From Medicago truncatula (taxonomy: Eukaryota > Streptophyta > Magnoliopsida > Fabales > Fabaceae), in NCBI RefSeq assembly GCF_003473485.1, contig NC_053042.1:41134762-41198761 (forward strand): a DNA stretch of 64,000 nucleotides, given 5' to 3'. Of the stretch, positions 1-13,200 are shown in pieces. Both the position numbers and the translations under genes were made by a program. The notes beneath the pieces are model-generated. The model was not told the DNA's origin, did not search any database, and was given only the letters and a program-made list of their open reading frames with translations. Every line of letters starts with the position of its first letter. Position 1 is the stretch's first letter.

Positions 1-87
1 TAAAACAATAGACAAAGCATTGAGTAACCAACATAATGAGACTTCAATTCCTCAAAAAATAAGAACGCTGCCACAAAGAACCATCAC

Positions 88-1505
88 CTTAACCACCAGC
101 TTGGCAGCAAGTTCTGCAGGTACACCACGACATGACTTGGCAGCCATATCAGAAGACAAAGTATCCCAAATTCCATCAGAAGCTATAATTAGTCTTCCGC
201 CAGCATTTGAAAGCTAGGAAACAAATCAGGGGAGTCAGTGAGCATTGAACTTTAGAAGTAAACACCTTCACATAAAAGGGTCACTAGACTAAAACCATGA
301 AAATGAAACCAACTGACCTTCACTTGCTTAACGTGTGGTATTGGAACGATATACTCTCCCACATCAGTGTCACCAATCGATCTAGAAAGGCACAATCCAC
401 CAGGCCAACAGCGAAGAGGCCCCACCTAAACATATTAAGGAACCAAAAAAAGTTAGATAAGGAAGACAATATTAGAAAGGAATATGAAGATTACACATCA
501 TACCTCATTGCCTCCGAATACATTGAGTCTTCCTACTTCACCACCACTGGCTGTAACCCGCTCCCTCTCTTCTACATTTTCTTCCAATCTGTGATCAACT
601 GTCAAGAGAGAAACAACGCCTCCCTGAGTATCTAATATGCATCGGGAATCCCCAACAGATGCAACTGTTACAGTCCATCCATCAATAATCACAAACGTAG
701 CTGTCGTTCCAGAAGTTTCCCCTGCAGGTGAAATTAAATTTTAGAATGAGTGTACATGAACAACTACAGCTCCAATAAGGATACAAAGAAAACTGTGTGT
801 ACCTTTTTTCTGAAATTCCATGTCAGTTTTCACAAAAGCGACAACTAGAGCCCGAGGCAGAGCTTGAAGCCATTCCTCCCTGCTTACACCTTGCGGTATG
901 GCACTCATGACATTGTTTATTATATTTTCTTTCGCAAAAATAGCAGCGGATATACCATTATGCCCGTCAAGGATCTGCCAATCAAGAATTCCTTATTGAT
1001 ATCATAACCATTGTGGGAATAAATTGACGCTCCACTTGATCACTGAGAAAATGTAAGATAAGATAGAAATCACACACTTCAACTCTCATTTATTCACTAA
1101 ACCTAAGAAAGAAACATTCCCGGCCTCCGGTGTCTCGAAGCAGAATCAATTAGCAATTCATTCATAAGATCTTATCTCAGACAACATTGACATTTCTAAT
1201 CAAATATCTCTCTCCAAACATTTCACTAAAAACAAAAGAATGACAATCAAGTTAATTAAATACACATGTAAACAAAGAACGTGTATGATACCTACCGCGA
1301 AGACAGAGAATGACGTTGAAGAATCGCCAGGAACTCTATGGCAATCTGTCTTGATTAGAAAGTAATCTTCTCCTTTTTTTGCCAAACCAGCCTGTCCATA
1401 CTTCACAAAAGGCTTCTCCGTTTTTCCATTTCGTAGCTCACGGCCGATCAAGGTTGCCAACGGAACAAGTGGTTGCTTCATCCTTGATAATTCAGCCTTA
1501 CTCAT
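88..1505 (-). CDS. Protein phosphatase 2C, partial (3' end outside window)
   Basis: Serine/threonine phosphatase of the Mg/Mn-dependent PP2C family, resembling the plant PP2C 12-like group (Arabidopsis At1g47380 type). Five coding exons are visible on the minus strand: 1505-1296, 974-803, 721-504, 425-318 and 213-88, joined in frame by GT-AG introns. They give about 242 residues. The first metal-binding motif appears as LDGHNG at the start of exon 2, where most family members have FDGH. Other landmarks are TSGTTATFV, VGDSRC, DHR, VTASGGEVGRL, LSRSIGD and ASDGIWD. The reading frame is still open at 88 and the last donor (GTGATG) points to at least one more exon beyond base 1, where the final catalytic Asp should lie. 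Family members run about 400 aa, so roughly 40% is missing. The start is the only ATG before the conserved KKGEDYF region. A non-coding leader exon lies near 2011-2105, and its intron ends just before the ATG. Confidence 0.93.
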
Positions 1506-2010
1506 CCTAGTCTATAAGTCAACATTTCTGCAGAAATCCTAATCATCCAAACAAAATTCGCAAAACAAAATCAATGTATTTATGTTAAATTTTGAGCAAA
1601 AATCCAAAAGACTCTTAATAGATCTACACATGTTGAGTGAGTTGGCATGTTAATTCATTTTCAAAACAAGATCCATTAAGTCTAGAAGTACAGAACAGAT
1701 CATCAATAATGAGCACTGTAGTGAAACATGGCAAAACCTTACTTCCATAGAATCAAATTAATCATAGTATCTTCATTATGAATCAAAATTTGCACATATA
1801 AGAGAATGTTGATTATTATAGCTGGTGAAGCAAAAATCACAACTTTACAATTATCTAATAATTGTGTAACGTATATCCAACTAACTAAGCTAATATACTT
1901 CATTTTTCAACAAAATAAAATCCAAGTATAAAAAAAAAAATGATTTTTTAATAAAAAGATAAATAAAATCTGGATTCACGTGAAAAAAGAAATGAAGAAG
2001 AAAAACTCAC

Positions 2011-2105
2011 GGGTGAAAAATGAAGAAGATTGATTCAGAATTTGAGTATAAGAAAGGTGAAGAGATGAAAAACCCTAATGGGTGTTGAGAGCACAGAGAA
2101 AAGAA
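2011..2105 (-). other. Probable 5' leader exon of the PP2C gene
   Basis: On the minus strand this stretch ends in CACCC followed by a strong GTGAGT donor (intron from 2010). An acceptor lies 1-6 bases before the ATG at 1505, so the 5' UTR carries a roughly 500-bp intron. The transcription start is not defined by the sequence. Confidence 0.5.
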
Positions 2106-2487
2106 GAGATCTTTGCTCTCTGATTTTCGATTGGTACAGAGATGTTGTATACATACAGAGGAAACGCGGAAAAAGAACAAGAACAAATTTAATGTATAAT
2201 TGTTTTTTAAGGAAAAATAAAACAATGAGAATAGACCACCTCGTAATGACATTTTTGTCCTAATCCACTTTTGATTTAATTTATTTCTTTTTCAATAAGA
2301 AGGTGTAAACTACAGTATTTTTTCTATAAAAAGTCAAAAAATAATAAGTTTAGTTTAGAATTTTATTTTAGATTTTTTTGACAAGTTTTTTTTTTGAAAA
2401 AGGTTAAAATGAATATATATTATTTTGACAAGTTATTTTGATTATTATTCACTTTATATTAAATACATATGGTAAAAATAATTTTTA

Positions 2488-2622
2488 GTGTCCCCCGTGA
2501 ACGTGACTCGGTTGGTAGGGACATTGCATAATTTATATAGGGGTCGGGATTCGAACTCCGGCACCCCACTTCTCCACATTTAATTGTGTGAGCTCCAGCC
2601 ACTAGGCTATTAGAAAAAAAAA
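2488..2622 (+). mobile_element. tRNA-derived SINE
   Basis: An A-box-like GACTCGGTTGGTAGGG is followed by a B-box-like GGGATTCGAACTCC and a poly-A tail. This is the layout of pol III-derived plant SINEs. The same family recurs at 5775-5913 in the opposite orientation. Confidence 0.75.
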
Positions 2623-2711
2623 TTAGTTTTCTTAATATTGCACGGTACAAACAACTCTTACATTTATCTCACTTCAAAAGTATTGGTTGACCTTGATTAT
2701 GAAACTCATTA

Positions 2712-3262
2712 CTCCCTTCCGTCCCAGTTTAACTGAGTCACTTGACCATTTGACACAGATTAAGAAAAATGTGTAAATGAAAGAGAGAAATGATTTTGAG
2801 TGTCTTTGTCAAGTATTGGTGCATTCTTTTTTATCATAAATGTAAAGTAGAATATATTGAATTGGGAGTAGTGAAAGTAATAGTACTCCCTTTGTCCCTC
2901 AATAGATGACCTAGTTGACTCTGACAAACATACAAATGCATGTGTTTTATCTTTTATATCTTCAATTCTCTACTAAAAAAAATTATAAAAATTTAATATT
3001 TTAAAAATATTCATCGAGACGAATCCAACAACATCTTACATGATATTATTTATCTTTGTGAATTAGTAGAAAAGTATGGTCAAAGTATGTCAAGTCAATA
3101 ATATATATTGTCAACTAGATCATCTATTAAGGGACGGAGGGAGTATTAATTATAGTTATAATTGAAAAAAGTAATTAATGTTGTATTAAAAAATGAAATG
3201 GGTTGATATTCTTGAAACAATATTTGTTTACAAATGACTTAGTTATTATAGGACGGATAGAG
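2712..3262. mobile_element. Stowaway-like MITE interrupted by a second Stowaway
   Basis: The outer ends are imperfect inverted repeats: CTCCCTTCCGTCCC on the left, and on the right the complement of CTCTATCCGTCC. Both continue inward into matching ACTGAGTCACTTG and ACTAAGTCATTTG. A TA dinucleotide flanks both ends. The element is split by the intact Stowaway at 2886-3143. Confidence 0.6.
2886..3143. mobile_element. Stowaway MITE (Tc1/mariner type), 258 bp
   Basis: Terminal inverted repeats start CTCCCTTTGTCCCTCAATAG on the left. The right end reads CTATTAAGGGACGGAGGGAG. Inside these, GACCTAGTTGAC matches GTCAACTAGATC inverted. TA target duplications sit at 2884-2885 and 3144-3145. It has no coding capacity. 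Confidence 0.85.
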
Positions 3263-4715
3263 TAGTTTTTTTCTTTTGACTGAATGAAACTCATTAGTTC
3301 GAACTATGTTTTTCATGTTCTACACTTGAAAAATAAATCACATATAAAATGGTGAAGCATCTGTGTATTTCATTTAATAAAATAGTGAACGTTAAATAGG
3401 GTGATGAAAAGAGACTTTTTTTATTATTTCTTTAATAACACAGTGTAAGAAGTTGAAAAAATGAATTAAAAAGAAAGATTTGTAGATAAAATATGAGACT
3501 AGGTTTATAATTTAACTTGTGTCATAAAAACATAAGTTAATATTTTTCATTTTAAAATGAAGAGACTATTTTTGTTAGTGTGATAAAATAAGAGGATGAT
3601 AAGTGTAATCAAGAAATTGAAAAATCTTTGGTAGAAAAATGAAAATGATTTTTCTGTGGGGAGAAAAATGAAAATATTTGAAAGATAATTGAAATAATTG
3701 AAAAATGTCAAAGCTAAGGTAAGATAAGTGAAGTGTGGGGCTGTACTCCATTTGGCAATTGGCAAGCTTTGTATAGTTATTGTGTCGCACCACTTAACTT
3801 ACAAGGATTTTATTAAACAAAAGTCAAAATTGCGCTGGCATTAGAATTCATTTTTTTAGTTCCAAAGTATGTTTCTGCTATGATTGCGCTAACAACTTTT
3901 GGCAATAATTAATAAAATTAAATTTTCTATATTTAAACATATTTGTTCATAAATATTACAGTTGAGAATATAAAAAAATTTGACTGAAGGCCATATAATT
4001 CAAACTACCTCAATAGTCAATTTTCTTAGATCACAAAATATCTCGTTGCTCTTAGATGCATCTTATATTTGATGGTCTACACTTTATACTCCCTTCGGTT
4101 CATCTTATATTTGACAAAAATTGATTTTTTTGATATACATAATGAATCAAATACATCAATTTAGTTGATTCATTTGCCTCTTATAAAAAGTATCAGAAAG
4201 AGCATATGAGAAGAGTATAAGAAAGTATATTTTTAAATAACATATATTCAAACATCTTTATTTTACTTAATAAGTCGAATTATGCGTAGTGTTGTGAATT
4301 CGGACTCAAAATCACACCAATAAACTTAAATGTGTGGAGCAAAAGAAAAGTAATAATTAATATGAAAGTAACCACAAGTACCAACAACAATAACAAACCT
4401 AGATCTAATCTAGAAATCAGGTGAAAAACGCAAAACCACAAGAAAAAAGAGAAATAGAGAAGAGAAACAAACGCACCAAAAAATGTTTATCTAGTTCAGT
4501 CCAAATTGACCTACTCCAAAGGAGAGATTTATCTCTCCAATCCACTACTAATGAGTTCTTTACAAAGAGATGCAAAAGGGTTACCATAAATTAGCTTCAA
4601 CAAGCTCACAAGGAACAAACCCTAATTTATACCATTTTTCAATCTCTCCAATGAACAAGACACTCAATGGTTTTCACTCATACAAGGTGTTTAAAAAAGT
4701 TTTCCAACCCAAGAG

Positions 4716-5690
4716 TGTTGGAACAAGAAGGGTCTTGTACAATTCCTCTAAAGTTTTGATGATAACAAAGTATTTAAGAAAAATTAGACATATTAATATT
4801 TGTTCAAGTGTACAAGATCATAGAATATATCCATCAAGTATTGGACATGTATTAAAGCATCAAAAACATAAGAGAAGCTCAAAGACTTAGGTAGAAGATC
4901 TGAAGAAAGGTCAACCAGAAGTTAACACATTGGTTCAGAAGAAAAGGACTCCTCTTAGAAGCTGAAGAAGATCATTAAACTCGGAAGATCCAGCCGGACG
5001 TAGAAGACCCCATCAGACTTGGAAGATCTTTTGACTTCAGAAGCTCCTGAGGGACCCAGACTCCACGTCAGTTTTGTTGTCTTTTGCAGATGTCCACATC
5101 AAAGAATCTGAGCATATTTCTGTCTTCTTCTGACCACGTGTAGAAACAGACAAATGACTTCAAAGGCAATAAGAATGAATGTATACTTCCTGCTTCAGCA
5201 AAAGGTTTTTGAATGGCTATCCAACAGAATTATTCATATCCGGCAATGGATCAACGTCCTTGATCTGAAGCTTCTCAATGACTCTTTATGCGTTGACACT
5301 CTTCTCCAACGTCTCTCAAATCACTGTCTATATAAGGACCTGAATACCATGAAGATGATCAACAAGACTTTGCTATTTTAATTGTGCCATTACTTTGACA
5401 AATCAAACAGCGCATAAACACTTAGGATTTTTCGTTTCAACTTGTGTAATCTAAGAAATCCTAAAAGTTTAAAATAGTCTCTTCATATTGTTTAGTATAC
5501 ACCAACTATTGTTAAATCCAGTGCAAGAACAAGTTTATTTTATATTTGCTGTAAACAAACATAAGTATCTTGCTTGTGAAGCTTGAGCATCATAAGTCTC
5601 TTGGTGAAACTTTGAGCATCAAAGTCTCAATCAGTTGCGATTGAGCATAGAAGTCTCTTAAATTGCTTGTGTCTTAATTTAAAAGATAAA
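4716..5690 (+). mobile_element. Probable LTR of a copia-like retrotransposon (solo or truncated)
   Basis: The stretch begins TGTTGGAACAAGAAGGG, followed by TTTTGATGATAACAAAG, text I associate with LTRs of the Maximus/SIRE-like copia group in legumes. No gag-pol reading frame follows. The 3' boundary is a guess because no clear CA end or target duplication was found. The upstream part, 4270-4715, also looks repeat-derived. Two short open frames here (4570-4890 and 5154-5381) match no protein I recognise. Confidence 0.4.
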
Positions 5691-5774
5691 AATTGGGTAT
5701 AAATTATTATTATTATTTTTTTATGTTAGTATCATTTTTTGAGTAAAATTCACATAGAATGTCAATGTAAACAA

Positions 5775-5913
5775 TTTTTTTTTTGTCAAGTAGCCTAATA
5801 GTTGGAGTTCACATATATTAAACGTGGAGATGTGAAGTGGCCGGGATTCGAACCCTGTCCCCTGCATATATTATGCAATGTCCTACTAACCGAGTTAAAC
5901 TCACGGAGACCAG
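5775..5913 (-). mobile_element. tRNA-derived SINE, reverse orientation, with target duplication
   Basis: It starts with a poly-T run (poly-A on the minus strand) and contains the B-box complement GGGATTCGAACCC. It is bounded by the 9-base direct repeat TGTAAACAA at 5766-5774 and 5914-5922. It is the same family as the SINE at 2488. Confidence 0.8.
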
Positions 5914-6520
5914 TGTAAACAAATTCTACAAATGCATCTAATAATATATTTTCACTTCATTTAATGAGTCAAAAACATATAATTTGTCATACTTCGTATT
6001 AATTGATGTGTCACTGCAGCATTGGATATACGTCAAATTCAAAAAAAAAAAAATGGATATATGTCTAATTTTTTTTCTTCATAAATTAATTAAATTTTTT
6101 TTTTAGAGGTTTCTTTCTTTATAAATCAGAAACCGTATCTATCCCAAATTGACGTGCTGGCGTGGCCACGTGCTGGCGGTAACCCACATAACAGCTGGAA
6201 ATAGAAACATCAAATTTGTTTATTGTTTTAAAAAAGGAGATACAGCAACCATCAATTACCCCCTTGTATTGGAGGATGACCCATGCTAATTGCTAACATT
6301 TGCTTTTATGCAACTCACACTCACTCATGCTGACTTTCAATAAAAATACATTTTTAAAAGTATATTCAGTTAAATAATACAAATTGGAATCTACTAGTTT
6401 ATTATTTTTGAAATATACTAGTTTATTATTTATCTATGGGTAACTTTATTAATCTATTATTTATGGTACCTATATATATATAAATAACATTTTTAGCTTT
6501 AGTAAGAAAGAAAAAGTTTT

Positions 6521-6970
6521 GGATTAATTATTTTTTGGTCCTCTAACTATTTAATTGATATCGGATTGGTTCTCTAACTAAAAATTGATTTATTTCGGTC
6601 ATTTAAGTTTCTCACCGTTACTACATTTAGTCTTTTTTGTTAGTTTTATTCAAATAAGAGTTATGGTTTGTGTTATGTTGGTACCTGACCTCCTGTTTCA
6701 CACATACATATGAACCATAACAGTTACCAATAATATCAGTCACTATTTAATCATAATACCTTAACAAGGCATATGACCAAAATGATACTAATAAATAAAG
6801 TTAGAGGACCCACATAACACAAACCCTAACATTTATTTAAATAAAACTAACATAAGGACTAAATGTAGTAATTGTGAGAAATTTAGAGAATCGAAATAAA
6901 TCAATTTTTAGTTAGAGGACCAATCTAATACCAATTAAATAGTTAAAGGACCAAAAATGTAATTTAGCCA
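6521..6970. mobile_element. Mutator-type MITE with about 190-bp inverted repeats, copy 1
   Basis: Long terminal inverted repeats carry TTTTTTGGTCCTCTAACTA, ACTAAAAATTGATTTATTTC and TTTATTCAAATAA. The flanks AAAAGTTTT and AAAAATTTT fit a 9-bp target duplication with one change. It is closely related to 25815-26265, with the unique centre in the opposite orientation. No coding sequence. Confidence 0.8.
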
Positions 6971-7269
6971 AAAAATTTTAAGCAAATATCACTTGATACT
7001 ACTCCGTCTTATCAAATTCTTACTCTACGCAAATATGTGTTGTTTATAATATATTTTCAAACTATTACTTCAATCATTTATTTAGATGGATTTAATTTTA
7101 TATACATTGTGAAAAAGTTTTATACCTACATTCAACTATATTTTACCAGAATCTAGATATGTTCTCTAAAACTAATGATATAAAAAGTGCAATATTTTTT
7201 ATTACGAAAAATAAAATAAAAAATAAAACATAATGATATAAAAGGATGGTGAAGTATAAAATGAACTAT

Positions 7270-8145
7270 AAAAATATTGGTCCATGATGGACCAATTTTT
7301 GGTATCATTAGATCATATGAATCCACCAAATTTTATCATGGTCTATAAACACCAAATCTCACCCATCTTCTCTATAATCTCATTTAATCTCTCTACTTTT
7401 TTTTTTGTCACATATTTTTTTTTTATTTAGCAATACAAGTAGTCATTTTCTTACGGCACTTTGTATAAATCGAGTTTTTAAGTAATATATGAATTAATTT
7501 ATTTTGTTTTTAAGGAATATGAATTAAATTTCTTAAAAAAATAAGTAACATGAATTAAATAAGTATTCAATTAATTTTTTTTTTTTACGAAAAAAAAAAT
7601 CTAATTGTTGTTGCTTATGTTATTAAATAACTTCTTTTTGAATTGTTGTTGCTGTTCTTTCTTTAATATTTTTGTTTTTAATCTTATGGGTTTCTTATTT
7701 TTTGTTTTGTTTTTAAAATAAAATTGTATACTTAAATATTAATGAAAAAAATCTTATACACGTAAAATAAATCTTAAAACTGAAATATTATAAAAAAAAC
7801 TGAAAATAATTTATTTAATTGAAATGAAATATAAAAATTGAAATGAATTAAATTAAAAATATAATTTAATCAAAAGAAATTAATTAAGTATTTTGACCAA
7901 AAAATTAATTTATTAATATGTAAAATATATATTAAATTGATTAATTTAAATTATTAAATATCTTAAATATTAATTGATTTACATTTTATTATGAATTACA
8001 AATGTTCTTTTATGTTATCTACATTTTATTATATATTGATGGATTGTATTTGATGTGGATGGACCATGATAAGAATTGGTTGTTGATTCAATCTAAAGGT
8101 TAAAAAAAATTGGTCCATCTTAGACTAAAATTTCATGGGTCCAAA
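7270..8145. mobile_element. Foldback element, about 0.9 kb, AT-rich core
   Basis: The left segment (GATGGACCAATTTTTGGTATC, then TTTTATCATGGTCTATAAAC) is matched inverted by the right segment (GGACCATGATAAGAATTGG, then TTGGTCCATC). The core is over 75% AT with no open frame of note. No target duplication was found, so the ends are approximate. Confidence 0.5.
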
Positions 8146-8529
8146 CTAAATGGCACCTAAAAGGATAATTAATTACAAGATAGACTTACAAAAATCATTC
8201 CAATATTCTTAGAATTTACATACTTACATGATTTCCTTCAAAAAAAATAAAAATAAATAATGCAGCAGCTTCTAAAACTAATGATTTACATACTTACATG
8301 ATTTTTGCATACCAGAGAACAGCCAACAAATACATGGGAAGCACAAAAACAGCATTATCAAACCCTTTGTCCTTCTCTGCTTCCTTTACACAGGACACTA
8401 AAAACTATAGGTTAGAATTTCCTTTTCTTCTTTGGTACAAAAATAAGGCCCCTATATTGATAAAAAAAATAGGAAGTTCTAGAAAACATGCAACTATTTC
8501 ACTGCCTCTCTAATGATAAATCATTAAAA

Positions 8530-8534
<5 letters not shown>

Positions 8535-8560
<26 letters not shown>
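8535..8560 (+). repeat. Poly-A tract of about 26 bases
   Basis: Homopolymer A run downstream of the kinesin stop codon. It may be the tail of a retroposed fragment, but nothing recognisable precedes it. Confidence 0.7.
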
Positions 8561-8564
<4 letters not shown>

Positions 8565-8678
8565 ATCATTTCTTTTCTTTTTACAACTAAACTATAGATA
8601 CCAACAAACATTGTTAAAGCTTAACAGTGAGGCAATAACCTAGGAAGTTTGTTCCTTGGAGACAATGATGCTTTCTTA

Positions 8679-10212
8679 CTAGGCATTTCCACTTCTTCTT
8701 TTAGCATCAATTGAACCTGAATGCTTTCTTGATTGACTAACTAAGGTTGGCTGTTTCCTTGATGATGAAGGAGACAATGATGAGACCATACTCCTTATTA
8801 ACATTGAAAAGTTATAGGAAATGAAATACAAGTTAGTCAGTTGATTAATAATAATAGTTTAATTTTGATACTCTAAATGTAAAAAGTTTTACACTATCAA
8901 TAAATCACAACTACAATATGCGTGACTTTACAAGTAGTTATGATTGAAAGTCAAGCGTTTTTTTGATCTAACGATTATGATCAATTGACTGTGTAAAAAA
9001 TCTTTAGATGTTGGTGTATATGAATTAAATGCTAATAATATGATCCTTGAAAAGAAGATAAGCAGCATGAAGTGCAACAATTAATACCTGGTTGTTAAGT
9101 TCTTTGCTTGTTTGAGATGAATTGATTTCTTTGGTCTAGACACAAATGCATTGGAAATAGCGGTAGGTTTGGGTGATTGGGATTGCCAACTCAGGTCTGA
9201 TTCTGAACCTTCACTTGTTGCTAACTCAAGCTCATCAAAGTCACTTGTTGCAAAAAGATATGTTGGACTTAACAACGGAGAAGATGATTGTTTGCTTTCT
9301 ACTTCCGACTGTCCCATGAGGCTATCACAGCTCTCATCCCTATTCATACTTCCAGAAAATGATTCCTTATCATCATCATTTACATTTACCCCTGCATGTA
9401 AATTTCTATATATATCTTCGGAATCAAGGCTACTTGAATCGTCTCTTGGTAGCTTACGACCTCCAGAAGTCCAAATTGTTGGTACACTTGAAGACAATAG
9501 AGATTTCAACTTTGGCAAGTCAGTCATGCTATTTGCACGCTGTTTCAAGTGTTCGAATTCTCCATCCTTCATCCTCGCCAAGGTTTCCTTTAGACTAGTA
9601 ATCTGTTCCTTCAGCACTTTCACTTCGCCGCTATCTTTATTAACCCGTGAAGCACCAAGTTCAACAGTGGAGACTCTCTCGGCAAACTTCAGTGTACTAA
9701 TTGTTTCTGCAAGAGCTTCTGACTCGGGGCTAATATGAACAAACATGAGCGTCTTTGCTTGGCCTCCTGATAAGTGTATGTAGATACATATATACAGATA
9801 TCAGCTGCATAATAACTAACATAGAGAACAATATCAAGAGAAAGGATATGAACCTACCAAGAGAATCCTGAAGCAATTGAGTAAGTTTACTGTTTCTATA
9901 GGGAACATGTGATTGCTTTTGGGCAAGGGAAGAAATTACATCTCCTAAAGCGGAAAGTGACCGGTTAATATGTTGAGCCTCCTTTAGCCTATCTCCTGTG
10001 GCCTCAGATTTATCAGCCCTCTCACTTCCGGCCAAATCGACTAGGTGGATGCATCCACGAAGATTATTTCCTGATGCAAGCTCTCTTCCTTGAACATGAA
10101 CTGTCAAGCAGCTGCAATTAGCGCATCACAAGCTAGTACCGATTAATAAATATTATGGCAAACTTACATGTTCAACAAGAGACCAAAATATGTCATAGTC
10201 TAGCCCAATGAG

Positions 10213-10285
<73 letters not shown>

Positions 10286-13200
10286 ACAATGGAAAAAGTA
10301 TAAGGTTTAAAATTTGAGTTTAATGAGTACACACAAACGACCAATCACATTTCACCAAACATCAAATATCTGTGCATAACCATTAACTCTTGAAGAGTTA
10401 AATAAGACTAATTTCTTTTGATTTTATTATGGTCCAACTAGAAAATCCTCATTGATTTGCTTAATTGTATTGTTAAACTAAAACAAATCAGTGCTGTAAG
10501 TGGTAGAATTTAAGAAATGAACTTGATATGCACGCACCTATGAGAACGACTACTCCGATCATTCATGGAAGTAGCACTAACTGCCCGATTCTTTTGTCCC
10601 AAGTTCATCAAATTTAAGACATCAGCACTGGATGAAACAGGAACAAGGTTTGCATTTGGCACGTTAATACCATTTTGGGAACTGTTGCGAATTTCTAATG
10701 TATGCAAGTGTTAAAGAATCACAAACAGGCACAAGAGAATCATTATTTCGAAATGGTACACACAAAAACAATTAGATGCTAGAGTAGATAACTGAAAAAA
10801 GGATATCTTTTGTTAGAAGTGTCTGTCACTAGTAGGTCTCTAACTTGCTCATTGTATATCTCAAGCATCTGGACAAAGATATCATAGTGAATTCTGTCTT
10901 TCCTTTGTTCTGAGAGATAGAAAAGATCCCTCAGTGCGCGGTAGTTGACACCAACTGTTTCCTCAGTGATATTGTCTGGTCCAGACTACATCAAGACATA
11001 GATGCACTAAAGCAGTTATAAAATTCTTACAATTTAGAGATTGAAAACAAACTGAGGGAAGCATCATTGTCTTATTTTCTTAGTCTTACCATGGTGTGTG
11101 TTTTTCCTGACCCAGTCTGGCCATAGGCAAATATACAAACATTGAATCCATCCAAAACTGAACGAATCAGAGGTTGTGTATCTGAGAAAACCTCCCCTGC
11201 ATGTAAACATGAAGAGCATTCATCACCAATGAAGCAAACACAAGGAGTATAAGAGTCAAATTCCATTGAAATTATAGGTGCTGTTATGCATAGACTTAAG
11301 AAAATAGCAAAAACATCCATAAGATTGTAAATTGTCGGTCATTTTAATTCTCTATGTACATTATTTGGCAACACCAAGTAACATTTGGACTAAAAGGACA
11401 ACAAAAAAACCAACCTTGAGTTGCAGAAGGACCAAACACTTTGTTAAACGTAAATGTCTTCTTCACCTCTTTCCCATTCTTAGAAGGTATTATGAGTGAA
11501 ATATTTTCTTCCTCTACATTACTGACAATGCCGTGACTGTTTGGCTGCCTTTTTAAGGGACGAACTCTACAGTATACCCTAATATTTCCTACCAAAATAT
11601 GAAAAAGTTTAATCATTCGGCCTCATTCAGAAAATAAGGAGGAAATTTATTATCAAATCAACTGAGATTTACCTTTCAAGTCCTGCATCTGATTGTATAT
11701 CTTGCGGTTTTCTTCTAGAACTTTCTGATATCCTGAAGCAGCAGAAGTTAGGCTCTGCAGATGCTTACCTAGATAGATGAAATCCTCCCTATATTTCTTA
11801 TGTAGAAAATGCATTCCTTCTTTTGTTTGATGAACAATCATTTTCAGTTCCTGAAGATTGTCAAAATCAAATTCGTCACTTCATCTTTTTAAATTCCTGA
11901 AGTAATCTAATGTTTTAGTTAGGTCCTCATGCACCATCATATCATCCTATATATATATATATGAAATCTAATTATTAATATTTTTGAATGCAGTGTTAAA
12001 TTTTAGTTACACTCATGCTGTGTGCAACTTGAGTTATTGAATATATTGCTGAAAACGCATGTGTTACCTGGATGTTTTCACTTTGCCTTTGAATTATGTT
12101 TTGCTGCCTCAAAAGTTGGCTATTTGATTTTTCGTCGTTGTTGTACTTCACATCGTTATTTTTCTTTTGATTGAGCTCTACATAATCATTTTCTTCCATC
12201 TTAAATAATTGATCAGACAAAATTTAAGTCAACATGTTGCAGAAATTGTGAAACAATGCATTTTGAAAAATCTATTTTGAAATCTAAAATTTACCTCTTC
12301 GTCATCACTAAGACCTTTTAAATTTGAATTCAATGCTTCAGATGGTGACTTATCTTCTCGAGGTGTTTTAGACTGCTATCTCAAAAAATTTCATGAAATT
12401 CAACAAGACTTATTAGATCAAATTTTGGGTGTATATGTGTGTGCAGCTATACATGCATGCATACCATCCACATAAGAAATTTTTCTTTCGAAAAGCTTAT
12501 CTTATAAGAGATTGAAACACACCGTTTCTTGTTTTAATGTGATCACGCGACTTTCAAATTCTTCCATGACTTTGCTAAGCAGAGATTCCACTATCTGACA
12601 AAAAGACATTAATTAGCGCTTCAGTGAAGAGGAAATTCTAAAAAACCTCAACCAAGAAGTGCTATGCAATACATATATAGTGTAGTTGAGGATAAGCAAT
12701 AACCCTTACAAAGGGAATTTCTTCTTGCTTCCTATCATGCAAAATTTCACGAACTAGTGAATACAAGGAAGCGGTAGAACCCTACAGATACCAATCCAAA
12801 AAGTTATTCAGATAGACATGGTGTAATCACTAACAACTCATGTTTTAAAAATTGAATCAGATATCGAAGTGTTGAGACATCCGTATCCGGGTCATGATTT
12901 AACTGTTTTAAACTGCTAGAAACGAGATGAAACTGCAGTTAAACAACTGAAATAACCGAACGGTAGACAATGACAGTTCATGGTTTAACTGGTTGAATTA
13001 TCTGATTCGGTTTTTAAAACATTGCTCACAACATCCAAACAAAACAAAAAATTACCACTAACTAATTACCCCTTCATTGCGATCATGCGATACAACATCA
13101 ATGCTTGAAGAGGGATCATTCAGCAAACCATCTTTGTCACCCGATGACATACCTCTCGACAAAGACCTCATGAATGGTTCTGAGCTTTTCCTCACAATTG

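Noticed and set aside
2488-2622. Possible tRNA gene from A-box and B-box words
   Set aside because: No acceptor or anticodon stem can be folded. The poly-A tail and other copies show it is a SINE.
4570-5381. Two plus-strand open frames (106 and 75 aa) as possible small genes
   Set aside because: They sit in LTR-like repeat sequence and show no recognisable motif, codon pattern or splice structure.
9151-9738. 195-aa plus-strand open frame
   Set aside because: It is antisense to kinesin exon 15, which has clear motor-end and tail homology. The plus frame shows no family features.
10153-10344. Open frame with a long Cys-Val repeat
   Set aside because: Produced only by the (AC)n microsatellite in a kinesin intron.
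11850-12067. Extra kinesin exon around 11870-11900 (minus strand, GAATTTAAAAAGATGAAGTGA)
   Set aside because: Resembles the start of exon 9 but hits a stop, and skipping it keeps the family reading [11 protein letters not shown].
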